The position numbers and the translations under genes were made by a program. The notes below the pieces were generated by a model. That model was given only the letters and a program-made list of their open reading frames with translations, searched no databases and had not been told where the DNA came from. 64,000 nucleotides of DNA from contig NZ_CP080623.1 in assembly GCF_019599045.1 (NCBI RefSeq), positions 2,316,501 to 2,380,500 of the forward strand, in the 5' to 3' direction. Origin of the DNA: Roseovarius sp. SCSIO 43702 (lineage in GTDB: Bacteria > Pseudomonadota > Alphaproteobacteria > Rhodobacterales > Rhodobacteraceae). Positions 7,351 through 15,702 of the stretch are shown one piece after another (position 1 is the stretch's first letter; each line of letters starts with the position of its first letter).

Positions 7351-8949
7351 CTAGGTGAACCACCACCGCTCGATGCAGCGCTCACCGTCCATGTCCCAGT
7401 TCGACGCGAAGCTTTCGGGCAGACCCACCCGGTCGCGCGTCCCGAAGACATAGGAGGCAAACATCGGCGCGATGAGACCGCCATCGTCGCTCAGGATCTC
7501 CTGCATCTCGTAATACATTTCACGCCGCTTCTCGGTGTCGAGCTCGGCCCGCGCCTTGACGAGCAATTCGTCGAACCGTTCGTTCGACCACCGGGTCCCG
7601 TTCCACGGAACACCGCTCTTGTAGGCGGTGGCGAACATCAGGTCCTCGACCGGCCGCCCGCTCCAGTAGACGGCGACGAATGGCTTCACGTTCCATGTAT
7701 CGGTCCAGTAGCCATCGTTGGGCACCCTGACGGGCAGGATGTTGAGGCCGGTGCCCTTCGCGGAGTTCTGGTAGAGCGTGGCGGCATCCACCGCCCCGGC
7801 GAACGCCGCGTCCGAGGCGAGAAGCTCGATGTCCACGCTGTCATAACCGGCTTTCTTCAGATGATGCCGCGCCTTGTCGGGATCGTATTCGCGCTGCGGC
7901 ATCTCCTTGTTGAAGAACCGCTGACCCTGCCCGATCGGGTGGTCATTGCCCACGACGCCGTAGCCGAAGAGGATCTTGTCCACGAGTTCCTGCCGGTTGA
8001 TCGCGTATTTCAGCGCAAGCCGCAGGTCGCGATCCGTGAAGGGATCCTTCGTGACCATCATCTCGAACGTGTAATGCTGCGTGCCCGGCACCGAGTGGAC
8101 ATTGACGCCCTGCGCCTGCCTGATCCGCTCCACGGTCTTGAGGTCGAGCCTGTCGATGGCATCGAAATCGCCCGTCTGAAGCCCCGTCGTGCGCGCGTTG
8201 GTGTCGGTGACCGAAAGAAGCTCGGCCGAGTCGAAGAAGGCGCGATTCCCGAGATCCCAGTGGTTCTCGTTGCGCGACAGGTCGGCGCGCACGCCTGGTT
8301 CGAAATTGTCGAGCTTGTAGGCCCCGGCCCCGATCCCGGTGGTCCAGTCCACCGCGCCATCCTCGGACATGCCGATGGGAATGTGATAGTCGCTGAGCGT
8401 GAAGGGGAAATCAGCGTTCCCGCTTTCAAGCTCGAAGACCACCCGGCGGTCGCCATCGGCGCGGATGTCGGTGAGCGCGGCCAGCAGCGGCTTCGCCGCC
8501 GAGGTTGAATCCTCACCCCGGTGATGGTTGATCGAGGCAATCACGTCCTCGGGCAACACGTCCTTGCCATTGTGAAAGGTCGCACCCTCCCGCAGATCGA
8601 AAACCCACGTCGCGCCGTCGTCCGAGGCTTCCCAGCCTTCGGCGAGCCCCGGCTCGAGGCTCCCGTCGCGGCCCACCTCGGTCATGTAGCCGTGGAAGGT
8701 CTGCAGAAGGTTCACCATGTAGCCGTTCTCGGCGGTGCCGGGGTTCATCGTGTCGGTCGTCTGACCGTGCCCCTTGCCCAGGCGAAACGTGCCGCCGCGC
8801 TTGGGTGCGGCCGCATGGGCGCGGTCCGCGATGCCCGTCGCGGTCGCCGCCGCCATGCCCGTCGCCAAGAGCGACCGCATGAAGCTCCGACGGCTCATCC
8901 CGCCCGCCATGAAGCGCGCGCGCAGCTCGTTGATCTTCTCATCTTTCAT
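7351..8949 (-). CDS. Tat-exported ABC transporter substrate-binding protein (SBP_bac_5, oligopeptide type)
   Basis: 532 residues. It starts MKDEKINE and has a twin-arginine signal (MSRRSFMRSLLATG with Ala-rich core, cleavage near RAHAA), so it is exported folded to the periplasm. The mature part has the DppA/OppA family pattern (GTAENGYMV, LAEGWEASDDGATWVFDLREG, and a closing NWDMDGERCIERWW). Family substrates are di/oligopeptides, opines or other cationic compounds. No permease or ATPase gene is adjacent, so partner components must lie elsewhere. It follows the amidinotransferase-family gene by 43 bases, which suggests a shared nitrogen-rich substrate. Start at ATG 8949 after GGGAGAACGAAC. 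Confidence 0.87.
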   Translation of the reverse strand: MKDEKINELRARFMAGGMSRRSFMRSLLATGMAAATATGIADRAHAAAPKRGGTFRLGKGHGQTTDTMNPGTAENGYMVNLLQTFHGYMTEVGRDGSLEPGLAEGWEASDDGATWVFDLREGATFHNGKDVLPEDVIASINHHRGEDSTSAAKPLLAALTDIRADGDRRVVFELESGNADFPFTLSDYHIPIGMSEDGAVDWTTGIGAGAYKLDNFEPGVRADLSRNENHWDLGNRAFFDSAELLSVTDTNARTTGLQTGDFDAIDRLDLKTVERIRQAQGVNVHSVPGTQHYTFEMMVTKDPFTDRDLRLALKYAINRQELVDKILFGYGVVGNDHPIGQGQRFFNKEMPQREYDPDKARHHLKKAGYDSVDIELLASDAAFAGAVDAATLYQNSAKGTGLNILPVRVPNDGYWTDTWNVKPFVAVYWSGRPVEDLMFATAYKSGVPWNGTRWSNERFDELLVKARAELDTEKRREMYYEMQEILSDDGGLIAPMFASYVFGTRDRVGLPESFASNWDMDGERCIERWWFT

Positions 8950-8992
8950 GTTCGTTCTCCCTGTTTCTTCTTGGTTGTCGTCCGTCGGGGTC

Positions 8993-9934
8993 CTACCCCG
9001 CGTCACGGCGCAGCGATTGCGCCATGCAGTGAATGCCGCCGCCCATCATCGTGAACATGTCCATCTCGGGGTCGTAGACCCTGAACCCGTTGGTCCGAAG
9101 CTTCGCGATCAGGTCCGTGCTCGCCGCCGGAGCCAGCACCCGGTCATTGCCGAGCGACATCACGTTGCAGCCAAGCGCCATCGTGTCGCGGAATCCCACG
9201 GGGATGATCTCGACCCCCTTGGAGCGCAGCCAGTCCGTCACATGATCAGGCGTCGTCTCAAGGCAGACTGCAGCACATTTCGGTGCGATCATGCAGACCA
9301 TCAGGTCGATATGGACGTAGTAGGGATCGATGTAGGCGTAATGCACCTCCCACCCCTCGCGCTCGACCCAGGCGCCGATCTGGCGGGCCGAGACTTCCTC
9401 GCAGCGCAGGCCGGTATAGCCGATCAGCACCGCGCCCGGCTCGATGATGTGGAAATCTCCACCTTCGAAATTCCCGGCGCTCACCATGTCGTAGACCGGG
9501 ATGCCAGCGCCGAGATAGAAGCGGAGCGCCGCCGAATACTCGCCGCGCCGCCGTGGGTTCGCCATCTGCGTGATGACCGCGCCCCAGGGCGTCATGAAGC
9601 TCGAGTCGCGCGCATAGACGCCGTAGCGCAGATGCTCGTCCGCCGGCAGCGTATGGATCCGAACGCCCGCCTCCTCGTAGGCGTCGCACATCTCGCGATA
9701 CTGCCGGACGGCGGCCTGGTGATCCCACGCGCGCCCCGTCTGCGCCGTTTCGCGATAGATTGAGCTGAAGGCCACGTTGTCCATGTGTCCGAAGGTCTCC
9801 ACCGGGCCCAGAAGCACATCGCGAAGAAGACCGTATTCGCTGTCGATGCCCCAGTCGGCCAGCGGCGCGGTGCCACCTTCCTCCTTGCGGGCGCGGAGCG
9901 GCGTATCTGCGGAAATGGTCTTGTCCTTCGGCAT
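8993..9934 (-). CDS. amidinotransferase / dimethylargininase-family guanidino-modifying enzyme
   Basis: 313 residues in the pentein fold family (arginine deiminase, dimethylarginine hydrolase, glycine amidinotransferase). Visible active-site elements are FEGGDFHI (acidic pair), YVHID (HxD catalytic His) and GGGIHCMAQS with the nucleophilic Cys near the C-terminus. Such enzymes hydrolyse or transfer amidino groups of arginine-like substrates through a Cys-amidino intermediate. The precise reaction cannot be read from the sequence. Start placed at ATG 9934. Its partner gene is an exported binding protein, and a LysR regulator is divergent, so a guanidino compound is the likely inducer and substrate (inference). 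Confidence 0.8.
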   Translation of the reverse strand: MPKDKTISADTPLRARKEEGGTAPLADWGIDSEYGLLRDVLLGPVETFGHMDNVAFSSIYRETAQTGRAWDHQAAVRQYREMCDAYEEAGVRIHTLPADEHLRYGVYARDSSFMTPWGAVITQMANPRRRGEYSAALRFYLGAGIPVYDMVSAGNFEGGDFHIIEPGAVLIGYTGLRCEEVSARQIGAWVEREGWEVHYAYIDPYYVHIDLMVCMIAPKCAAVCLETTPDHVTDWLRSKGVEIIPVGFRDTMALGCNVMSLGNDRVLAPAASTDLIAKLRTNGFRVYDPEMDMFTMMGGGIHCMAQSLRRDAG

Positions 9935-9996
9935 GGCGGCGATCCCTCTGATCGGTTGGCAGGTGTCGCTCGATCGTATCAGCAAGGAAATCTTGT

Positions 9997-10020
9997 TCAT
10001 AACGAGTAATTCTGTTGTGA
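9997..10020. promoter_or_regulatory. LysR-type operator candidate in the divergent intergenic region
   Basis: Arms TCATAAC and GTTGTGA are separated by 10 bases and agree at 6 of 7 pairs. The stretch lies 31-54 bases before the LysR start and on the promoter side of the divergent amidinotransferase gene. An AT-rich interrupted palindrome in this place is where a LysR protein usually binds for autoregulation and divergent activation. The site is inferred from position and symmetry only. Confidence 0.45.
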
Positions 10021-10050
10021 TTGGCGAGTTCACTTCATGAAGGACGCAGG

Positions 10051-10962
10051 ATGATGAAGATCGGCGACACCTGGGTTTCGCTCAACGCTCTTCAGTCGTT
10101 CGAGGCGGCAGCCCGGCACCAGCACATGGCCCGCGCCGCTGAAGAGCTGGGTGTCACGCAAAGCGCGGTCAGCCATCAGGTCCGCGCGCTCGAGACGGCG
10201 CTTGCCCTCCCTCTTTTCGACAGGCGGGGGCGCCGGATCATCCTCAATCCCTCGGGCGAGCGCCTGCTGCGCGCCATCCAGTCGGGGTTCGACGAAATCG
10301 CCACCACGGCGCTTTCGCTCACCGCAGATGCATTCTCGGGCACGCTGTCGATCGCGGTGCCGGTCTCGCTTACCGTGGAATGGCTCGGGCCCAAGCTGGC
10401 CGAGTTTCTCAAGCGTTTTCCCAACCTGTCGCTTCGGTGCAGCTATACCGAACGGACGATGACGGTCCTGCCATCCGAGATCGACCTCGCCATCGTGTTC
10501 GCCGCCCACAGCTTTCCGGGGCACCGTGTCACACCCTTCATCCGCACCGAGATATTCCCCGTCTGCGCGCCCGACCTGGCGCGCGATGCGCTGCCGCTCG
10601 ATCCCGCGATTCTTCGGCGGGCGACGATCATACACGAGGACGACGGCGCGCTCTGGTCGCGCTGGTTCGCAAGCCGTGGTCTCGAACAGGTCCGGCCCGC
10701 CCGTGACATCCATGCAGGGTCGTATCATGACGCCGTGGCCCTGGCGCGCGAGGGCGTGGGTTTCGCCCTGTCGGACTGGTTCCTGGGCGGGCGCGCGCTC
10801 GGCTCCGGCGGTCTGGTTCAGGCCTTCGGGCCGGACGTGATGGATTACCACGGATATTACATCATCACCCGTGGCGCCCAGGAACCCGACAGCGCGGCGA
10901 GCGCGCTTGCAGCCTGGCTCACGCGGGCCGCGGCGCAGGAAACGCTCGCGACAAAAGGCTAG
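10051..10962 (+). CDS. LysR family transcriptional regulator, GcvA-like
   Basis: 303 residues. The winged helix-turn-helix is at about residues 8-65 (LNALQSFEAAARHQHMARAAEELGV followed by TQSAVSHQVRALE), typical of the GcvA branch. The rest is a type 2 periplasmic-binding-like effector domain. The start is the first of two adjacent ATG codons after GAAGGACGCAGG. It is divergent from the amidinotransferase/binding-protein pair, which it probably controls. It ends 15 bases from the convergent TonB gene. Confidence 0.9.
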   Translation: MMKIGDTWVSLNALQSFEAAARHQHMARAAEELGVTQSAVSHQVRALETALALPLFDRRGRRIILNPSGERLLRAIQSGFDEIATTALSLTADAFSGTLSIAVPVSLTVEWLGPKLAEFLKRFPNLSLRCSYTERTMTVLPSEIDLAIVFAAHSFPGHRVTPFIRTEIFPVCAPDLARDALPLDPAILRRATIIHEDDGALWSRWFASRGLEQVRPARDIHAGSYHDAVALAREGVGFALSDWFLGGRALGSGGLVQAFGPDVMDYHGYYIITRGAQEPDSAASALAAWLTRAAAQETLATKG

Positions 10963-10977
10963 GGCGTCCGGTTCGGT

Positions 10978-11862
10978 TCAACCGCGCTGGAACGCGATGG
11001 GCAGGTTGAAGGAGTAGCTCGGTTGCGTCAGGCCGTTCGGCGCAGCCGGATAGCGGGTGCGGCGCACCGCGTCGACGGCCGCCCGGTCGAGCGCCGCATC
11101 GCCCGACGACTGCGTGACGCTGACCCCCAGAAGCCGGCCTTGGCGCGACACGGTGATGCGCAGTTTCGTGGTGCCCGAGGCGGCCGCGCCGCGCGGATAG
11201 CGCTTGCGCCGTTCCACCCCGTGACGGATCGCCCCGCCCCACTGCGCCATCAGCGTCTGGCGTTGCGATTGCGACAGGACCGGCGCCGAGGCGGTCTGTG
11301 CCGTCCCGCTGCCCGCCCCGTTGTTGCGCCCCGAGGAGGTCTGCGCATTGGTGGCCGTCCGCGCGCGCGTAACGGTGCTTTCATCGTTGCGATCGGGCTT
11401 GGCCCTGCCGGGCCCCGACTCCGGTGCCGCGACGCGCCTTTCGGGCCGGGCCTCGGGGCGCAGCGAGGTCAGCGGCGCATGCGAGAGCGGCCGCGCGATG
11501 CTTTCGGTGTCCGTCATCGGCGCATCATCGGCTTCAGCCGGTGCATCGGTCAGCGCGGGCGCGGCGGGACGCGTGGGCGACTTCTCCGGCGCCGGGTGCG
11601 ACGGGATGCTGACCTCCAGATCATCGGCTTGCGGCATCGCGGGCGGCTCGACCATCGCGACCGTGGCGGCCACGTCCGGCGGCGCGCTCCACCTCTCGAC
11701 CAGCGCGCCCACCTGCCCCGTCGCGGCGGCAAGTGTCACGGCCGCTTCGCCCGCGTCGCCCGCGGGTGGCGTGCCCGCCCCGGCACCGGCGTGCCACGCC
11801 CAGGCCCCGAGATGCGCGGCCACGGCGAGGCCTCCGAATGTCATGATCTCCGCGGCACGCAT
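10978..11862 (-). CDS. TonB family energy-transducing protein
   Basis: 294 residues. A single N-terminal hydrophobic segment (GGLAVAAHLGAWAWHA) anchors it in the inner membrane. A long Pro/Ala/charged linker crosses the periplasm. The C-terminal 80 residues form a TonB-C domain (TKLRITVSRQGRLLGVSVTQSSGDAALDRAAVDAVRR shortened: key elements ITVSRQG, ALDRAAVDAV and the YSFNLPI ending). It is the last gene of the cobalamin operon; its ATG overlaps the upstream ExbD stop by one base (TGATG). It would couple proton motive force to the BtuB-like receptor encoded upstream. Confidence 0.88.
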   Translation of the reverse strand: MRAAEIMTFGGLAVAAHLGAWAWHAGAGAGTPPAGDAGEAAVTLAAATGQVGALVERWSAPPDVAATVAMVEPPAMPQADDLEVSIPSHPAPEKSPTRPAAPALTDAPAEADDAPMTDTESIARPLSHAPLTSLRPEARPERRVAAPESGPGRAKPDRNDESTVTRARTATNAQTSSGRNNGAGSGTAQTASAPVLSQSQRQTLMAQWGGAIRHGVERRKRYPRGAAASGTTKLRITVSRQGRLLGVSVTQSSGDAALDRAAVDAVRRTRYPAAPNGLTQPSYSFNLPIAFQRG

Positions 11863-12245
11863 CACTCGGCCCTCGTCACAAGGTGCAGATCGTCGTAGCC
11901 GAGCGCCCCGAGCCGTGCAAGCACACGCGCGAGCGTGGCGGCTGGCAGCCCGCCATCGACCGCGAGCGTGAGCCCGCCCTCGCCGGCCCCCGGACCGCCC
12001 AGCGTATCCCACACCGCCTCGTCCCGCGCCTGCGCGAGCGCCAGTTGCCCGTCCCGCGCGATGTAGAGAACCCGCTCGCCCTCCGCGGCGCCGTCGGAAC
12101 TGGCCTCGGGTGGCGTCACGTCGAAGGGTGGCGGCGCGGCGATCTGCGCGCTCATCAGGAAGAAGATCAGCAGCAGGAAGACAACGTTGATCATCGGGAG
12201 CGCCGGTTCCGACGCCTTCCTGGCCCTGGGAAGCGAGAAATCCAT
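11862..12245 (-). CDS. ExbD/TolR family biopolymer transport protein
   Basis: 127 residues with one N-terminal transmembrane helix (LPMINVVFLLLIFFLMSAQ region) and a periplasmic domain. The helix of ExbD proteins normally carries the proton-relaying Asp. Here the corresponding stretch reads MINVVFLLL, so an Asn stands where the other ExbD of this operon has LIDVVFLLL. That substitution suggests this copy may be a non-proton-conducting partner (inference). Located between the second ExbD and TonB, with a one-base overlap to TonB. Confidence 0.85.
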   Translation of the reverse strand: MDFSLPRARKASEPALPMINVVFLLLIFFLMSAQIAAPPPFDVTPPEASSDGAAEGERVLYIARDGQLALAQARDEAVWDTLGGPGAGEGGLTLAVDGGLPAATLARVLARLGALGYDDLHLVTRAE

Positions 12246-12250
12246 ATCTT

Positions 12251-12628
12251 CTACTCCGCCAGCACGAGATTGACGAAACCCGCCGCCGCGAGCCTTTCGA
12301 TGACCCGCGTCAGACGCTGCACATCGGCCCCGTCCTCGGGGCGCAGGACGATGATGTCCTCGGGCGTCTCGGTAAGATCGACGATCGCCGCGACGAGCTT
12401 TGCCTCTGCCTGCTCCACGCCGTTGAGACGCAGCCCGTCCGGCAAGACGGTCACGAGCCGAGGCGGCCCCGCGTAATCACCCGCTCCACCGCCCCCGGCC
12501 AGCGGCAACGCCATGTCACGCCCGAACTGGGCGGCCAGCATGAAGAAGACAAGCAGCAGGAACACCACGTCGATAAGCGGTGTGAGACCGGGACGCCGGC
12601 GCGGGCGGTATGCGGCGAAGATGAACAT
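12251..12628 (-). CDS. ExbD/TolR family biopolymer transport protein
   Basis: 125 residues with one transmembrane helix containing LTPLIDVVFLLLVFFM. The Asp in that helix is the conserved proton-pathway residue of ExbD. The C-terminal domain is periplasmic. Its start overlaps the ExbB stop by one base (TGATG), and it lies 5 bases ahead of the second ExbD. Together with ExbB and TonB it forms the motor that energises outer-membrane uptake, here dedicated to the cobalamin receptor by gene order. Confidence 0.9.
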   Translation of the reverse strand: MFIFAAYRPRRRPGLTPLIDVVFLLLVFFMLAAQFGRDMALPLAGGGGAGDYAGPPRLVTVLPDGLRLNGVEQAEAKLVAAIVDLTETPEDIIVLRPEDGADVQRLTRVIERLAAAGFVNLVLAE

Positions 12629-13275
12629 CAGGCCGTGTCACCCGGCTCCGCGAGATCGGGGGCGGTGAAGATGCGGGTGGCCGCGTCCTCCATGTCGGCC
12701 TGCGCACGATCGATCACGCTTTCGAACCAGCTCAGCGCGATGGAGGCGGGGATCGCCACGGCCATCCCCGCCGCCGTGGTCAGCAGCGCCTCCCAGATGC
12801 CGCCGGCCAGGATCGCGGGATCCGCGCGGTTGCCGCTTTCCTGCAAGGCCTGGAAGGCATCGATCATTCCCAGAACGGTGCCGAGAAGCCCAACCAGCGG
12901 CGCAATCGTCGCGATCAGTTCGAGCGCCCGCAGGCCGCTGCGCGCCTCGCCCAGGATCGCCTTCGCCTCGCGCGTTGTCTCCTCCCGCGCGGCCGGTTCC
13001 GGCAGGCGTCCGCTCCTCCGGTTCCGCATCGCCGCACCGGCCAGACGCGCCCGGAGGCCGCGCCGGCCCTCGAGCGTCGCCACGGCCTCGTCCCGGCGCC
13101 CGGCCTGCCAGAGATCGACAGCCCGCGCCGTCGCCTGCCCGGCCCAGGCCCCGCTCCGCAAGAGGCGCCAGGTCTTCCACAGGATGAGCGCGAGCGTCAC
13201 CACCGAAAGCACCGCGATCAGCCAGAGCGCCGGGCCACCCCGTTGCAGGAATTCCAGAAGTCCCGTCATGTCCAT
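12628..13275 (-). CDS. ExbB/TolQ/MotA family proton channel protein
   Basis: 215 residues with three transmembrane helices. The first is near residues 15-35 (LWLIAVLSVVTLALILW). The other two include IAPLVGLLGTVLGMIDAF, the family hallmark, and TTAAGMAVAIPASIALSW. ExbB surrounds the ExbD helices and builds the ion-driven motor for TonB. Start at ATG 13275, which has a GGGGAG site nine bases upstream. An alternative ATG two codons later would give an ATGA overlap with the CbiZ stop. The much longer open frame upstream is an antisense-type artefact over CbiZ. Confidence 0.88.
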   Translation of the reverse strand: MDMTGLLEFLQRGGPALWLIAVLSVVTLALILWKTWRLLRSGAWAGQATARAVDLWQAGRRDEAVATLEGRRGLRARLAGAAMRNRRSGRLPEPAAREETTREAKAILGEARSGLRALELIATIAPLVGLLGTVLGMIDAFQALQESGNRADPAILAGGIWEALLTTAAGMAVAIPASIALSWFESVIDRAQADMEDAATRIFTAPDLAEPGDTA

Positions 13276-13967
13276 CGCGATCCGCTCCCCGTCTGCTTCC
13301 CCGCGGCCTCGCCGACCCGAGGCACCGGGCGCATCCTCGCCATCCAGTCGCGCGCACCGCCCAGCACGGCCTCGTGGACCGCGCGGCCCACCGCTTCCCC
13401 GATCTCGGTATGGAGCCCGGCATAGGCCAACTCGCCCTCGGGTGCCGCGACGGCCACGCAATCGGTGCCGGTCCCGGTCGCCCGGCCCGCCGCCAGCGGC
13501 AGATCGGCCTCCATCACGGCGGCGGTCCGTGCTTCGACCGCGATGCTCATCGCTTCGAGACGCGCCGCGTCGGTGAGCCCCTGATCGAGGCGCAGCGCCA
13601 CGTTGATCGTTCCCCAGTCGGTGCCGGTCCGGTCTTCCCGGCATCCGACCCGCTCGGCGTTCGACAGGCCCACCGTCGCCACCACGTCGGCGCGGGCCGC
13701 GCCGACCGTGGCGCTGGCCGTTCGGTAGCGGCGGACGTCGCGCGACGTGAGAAACGCCACCGCATCGGTGGCCGCCCGCGCCTCGAGCTCGGACGCGAAC
13801 CAGCGCGTCACGTCGAGATCGAGCGGCAGGTCGGCATTGCGCACCTCGCGCCACAGGATCCGCCGCGCCTGCACCGCGCCGGGTCGGTTGATGGCCCAGC
13901 TCAGCACGCGCATCTCCTGCCCGAGATCGAATTCCAGCCACGGCCGGTCAAGCGTGACGCCCTTCAT
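13266..13967 (-). CDS. cbiZ: adenosylcobinamide amidohydrolase, CbiZ family
   Basis: 233 residues. The central part shows the CbiZ pattern: AFLTSRDVRRY, ATVGLSNAERVG, TINVALRLDQGLTDAA, EARTAAVMEAD and TGTGTDCVAVAA. CbiZ hydrolyses the aminopropanol side chain of adenosylcobinamide, giving adenosylcobyric acid, which re-enters cobalamin synthesis. This is a salvage route for imported incomplete corrinoids, probably in the cytoplasm. It overlaps the upstream ABC ATPase by ATGA and the downstream ExbB by ten bases, so it is translationally coupled inside the B12 uptake operon. Confidence 0.85.
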   Translation of the reverse strand: MKGVTLDRPWLEFDLGQEMRVLSWAINRPGAVQARRILWREVRNADLPLDLDVTRWFASELEARAATDAVAFLTSRDVRRYRTASATVGAARADVVATVGLSNAERVGCREDRTGTDWGTINVALRLDQGLTDAARLEAMSIAVEARTAAVMEADLPLAAGRATGTGTDCVAVAAPEGELAYAGLHTEIGEAVGRAVHEAVLGGARDWMARMRPVPRVGEAAGKQTGSGSRWT

Positions 13968-14722
13968 CGGATGACCTCCAGCGGTTGATAGACAGGCCCG
14001 GATTCGGTGCGCTCATACCACGCGGTGATCCCGAACACCTGCGCAAGGCGTTCCGGCGTCATGACTTCGCCCGGTGGCCCGTCTGACACCAGCGCCCCGT
14101 CGTTGAGCAGGAGAAGCCGCGTGCAGTGGCGCACCGCCAGCCCCAGGTCATGCAGCGACACGAGCGTCGAGCGGCCCCGCGCCGCAAGCTCGGCGAAGAT
14201 CTCCATGGTCGCGATCTGATGCGCGGGATCAAGCCCCGCGATGGGTTCATCCGCCATCAGGAGCGGCGTGTCCTGCGCAAGCGCACGCGCGATCAGGACC
14301 CGTGCCTGCTCGCCCCCCGAAAGCTCGGTGGCGGGCCGGTCGCGCAGATCGTTCAGTTCCATCCGTGCCATCGCGTCATTCACCGCCGCGCGGTCGGCAT
14401 CGCGCGGTCTCTGTCCCGACGGAAGATGCGGCAGGCGGCCCAGCGTGACCACCGTCTCGACCGTCACGGGCCAGGCGATCTCGCGCGCCTGCGGCATCCA
14501 GGCCACCGCGCGGGCGCGGGCGCGCGCATTCAGAACGGCGAGCGAGCTTTGCCCCTCATGACCCAGAAGCCCGAGCGCCGCGCGCATCAAGGTGGTCTTG
14601 CCCGCGCCGTTCGGCCCCACAAGGCCCACCAGTTCGCCCTCGCCGACGCGGAAACTCACGTCGCGCAACACGGCGCGTCCGCCGCGCGTCAGGCCAAGCC
14701 GCTCGAGGGTCAGAAGGCTCAT
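13964..14722 (-). CDS. btuD: cobalamin/corrinoid ABC transporter ATP-binding protein
   Basis: 252 residues. Walker A GPNGAGKTT (about residue 35), Q-loop in WMPQAREIAWP, signature LSGGEQAR, Walker B LLMADEP and switch His in SLHDLG are all intact. It belongs to the iron-siderophore/B12 (FecE/BtuD) branch. The partner permease lies directly upstream with an ATGA overlap. The assignment to cobalamin rests on the riboswitch and CbiZ in the same operon; sequence alone would also allow heme or siderophore. Confidence 0.88.
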   Translation of the reverse strand: MSLLTLERLGLTRGGRAVLRDVSFRVGEGELVGLVGPNGAGKTTLMRAALGLLGHEGQSSLAVLNARARARAVAWMPQAREIAWPVTVETVVTLGRLPHLPSGQRPRDADRAAVNDAMARMELNDLRDRPATELSGGEQARVLIARALAQDTPLLMADEPIAGLDPAHQIATMEIFAELAARGRSTLVSLHDLGLAVRHCTRLLLLNDGALVSDGPPGEVMTPERLAQVFGITAWYERTESGPVYQPLEVIR

Positions 14723-15702
14723 ATCCGCGCCCTCCGCGTCTTCACGACGAGATGAAGGAAAAGCGGCGCACCTATGATCGCGGTCAACACCCCGAGCTTC
14801 AGGTCGCGATCGGGCAGGACCACCCTGACCGCGATATCCGCCGCAAGCAGCATCGCCGCACCGCCCAGCGCCGAGGCCCACAGAAGCCGCGAGGGCCGTG
14901 CCCCGACGAGCGGCCGAAGCATGTGCGGCACCACCAGCCCCACGAAGCCGATCGCCCCCGCGACCGCGGTGCCCGCGCCCACCACGCAGGCCGTCCCGGC
15001 AATCAGCATGAGCCGCATCCGGCCCAGACGCACGCCCATGGCCTCCGCCGCGTCCTCACCCAGCGTGAGCGCGTCGAGGCCGCGCCCCAACCCCGCCAGG
15101 AGCGCGAAACCGATCGCCATGAAGGGCAGCACGATCCAGACATGCGTCATCGAACGATCGGCCAGCGACCCCATCATCCAGAAGACGATCTCGCTTGCCG
15201 CGAAGGGATTGGGCGAAAGGTTGAGCACAAGCGACGTGAGGGCGCCTGCAAGCGCTGAAATGGCGATCCCCGCCAATATGAGGGTCAGTGACGTGCCGCG
15301 CGGACCCGCCAGCGCGAGAATGAGCAGCACCCCCGCCAACGCCCCCGTCAGCGCGGCCAGCGGCAGGCCGAATGTCAAGCTCGCCGCCAGGCCCGTCTGC
15401 AACGCCAGGACCGCGCCGAAAGCCGCCGATCCCGAGATGCCGATAAGTCCCGGTTCGGCAAGGGGATTGCGCAGGTAGCCCTGCATCGCCGCGCCCGCCA
15501 TGCCAAGGCTCGCCCCGATCAGGACCGCCAGGATCGCGCGCGGCAGGCGGATCTCCCGCATGATGAGCGGCAGCGGCCCGTCGCCCTGGCCCAGAAGCGC
15601 GCGCAGCCCCGCCACGGCATCCGCGCCCGCGGGGCCGATCAGCAGCGAGCCACCGAAAAGGACGGCCACCAGCGCCACGAGAGCGACCGACACCCGGCTC
15701 AT
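14719..15702 (-). CDS. btuC: cobalamin/corrinoid ABC transporter permease, FecCD/BtuC family
   Basis: 327 residues, very hydrophobic, about ten transmembrane helices. The family motifs LPRAILAVLIGASLGMAGAAMQG and GFVGLVVPHMLRPLVG (the ATPase-coupling loop) are present. Start at ATG 15702 in an ATGA overlap with the binding-protein gene. It forms the inner-membrane channel with the next-encoded ATPase. Confidence 0.9.
   Translation of the reverse strand: MSRVSVALVALVAVLFGGSLLIGPAGADAVAGLRALLGQGDGPLPLIMREIRLPRAILAVLIGASLGMAGAAMQGYLRNPLAEPGLIGISGSAAFGAVLALQTGLAASLTFGLPLAALTGALAGVLLILALAGPRGTSLTLILAGIAISALAGALTSLVLNLSPNPFAASEIVFWMMGSLADRSMTHVWIVLPFMAIGFALLAGLGRGLDALTLGEDAAEAMGVRLGRMRLMLIAGTACVVGAGTAVAGAIGFVGLVVPHMLRPLVGARPSRLLWASALGGAAMLLAADIAVRVVLPDRDLKLGVLTAIIGAPLFLHLVVKTRRARI

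Noticed and set aside
12628..13941. A 437-residue ExbB-type protein with a long N-terminal extension
   Set aside because: The extension is Arg/Gly-rich and lies over CbiZ. ExbB motifs begin at 13275, where a ribosome site is present.
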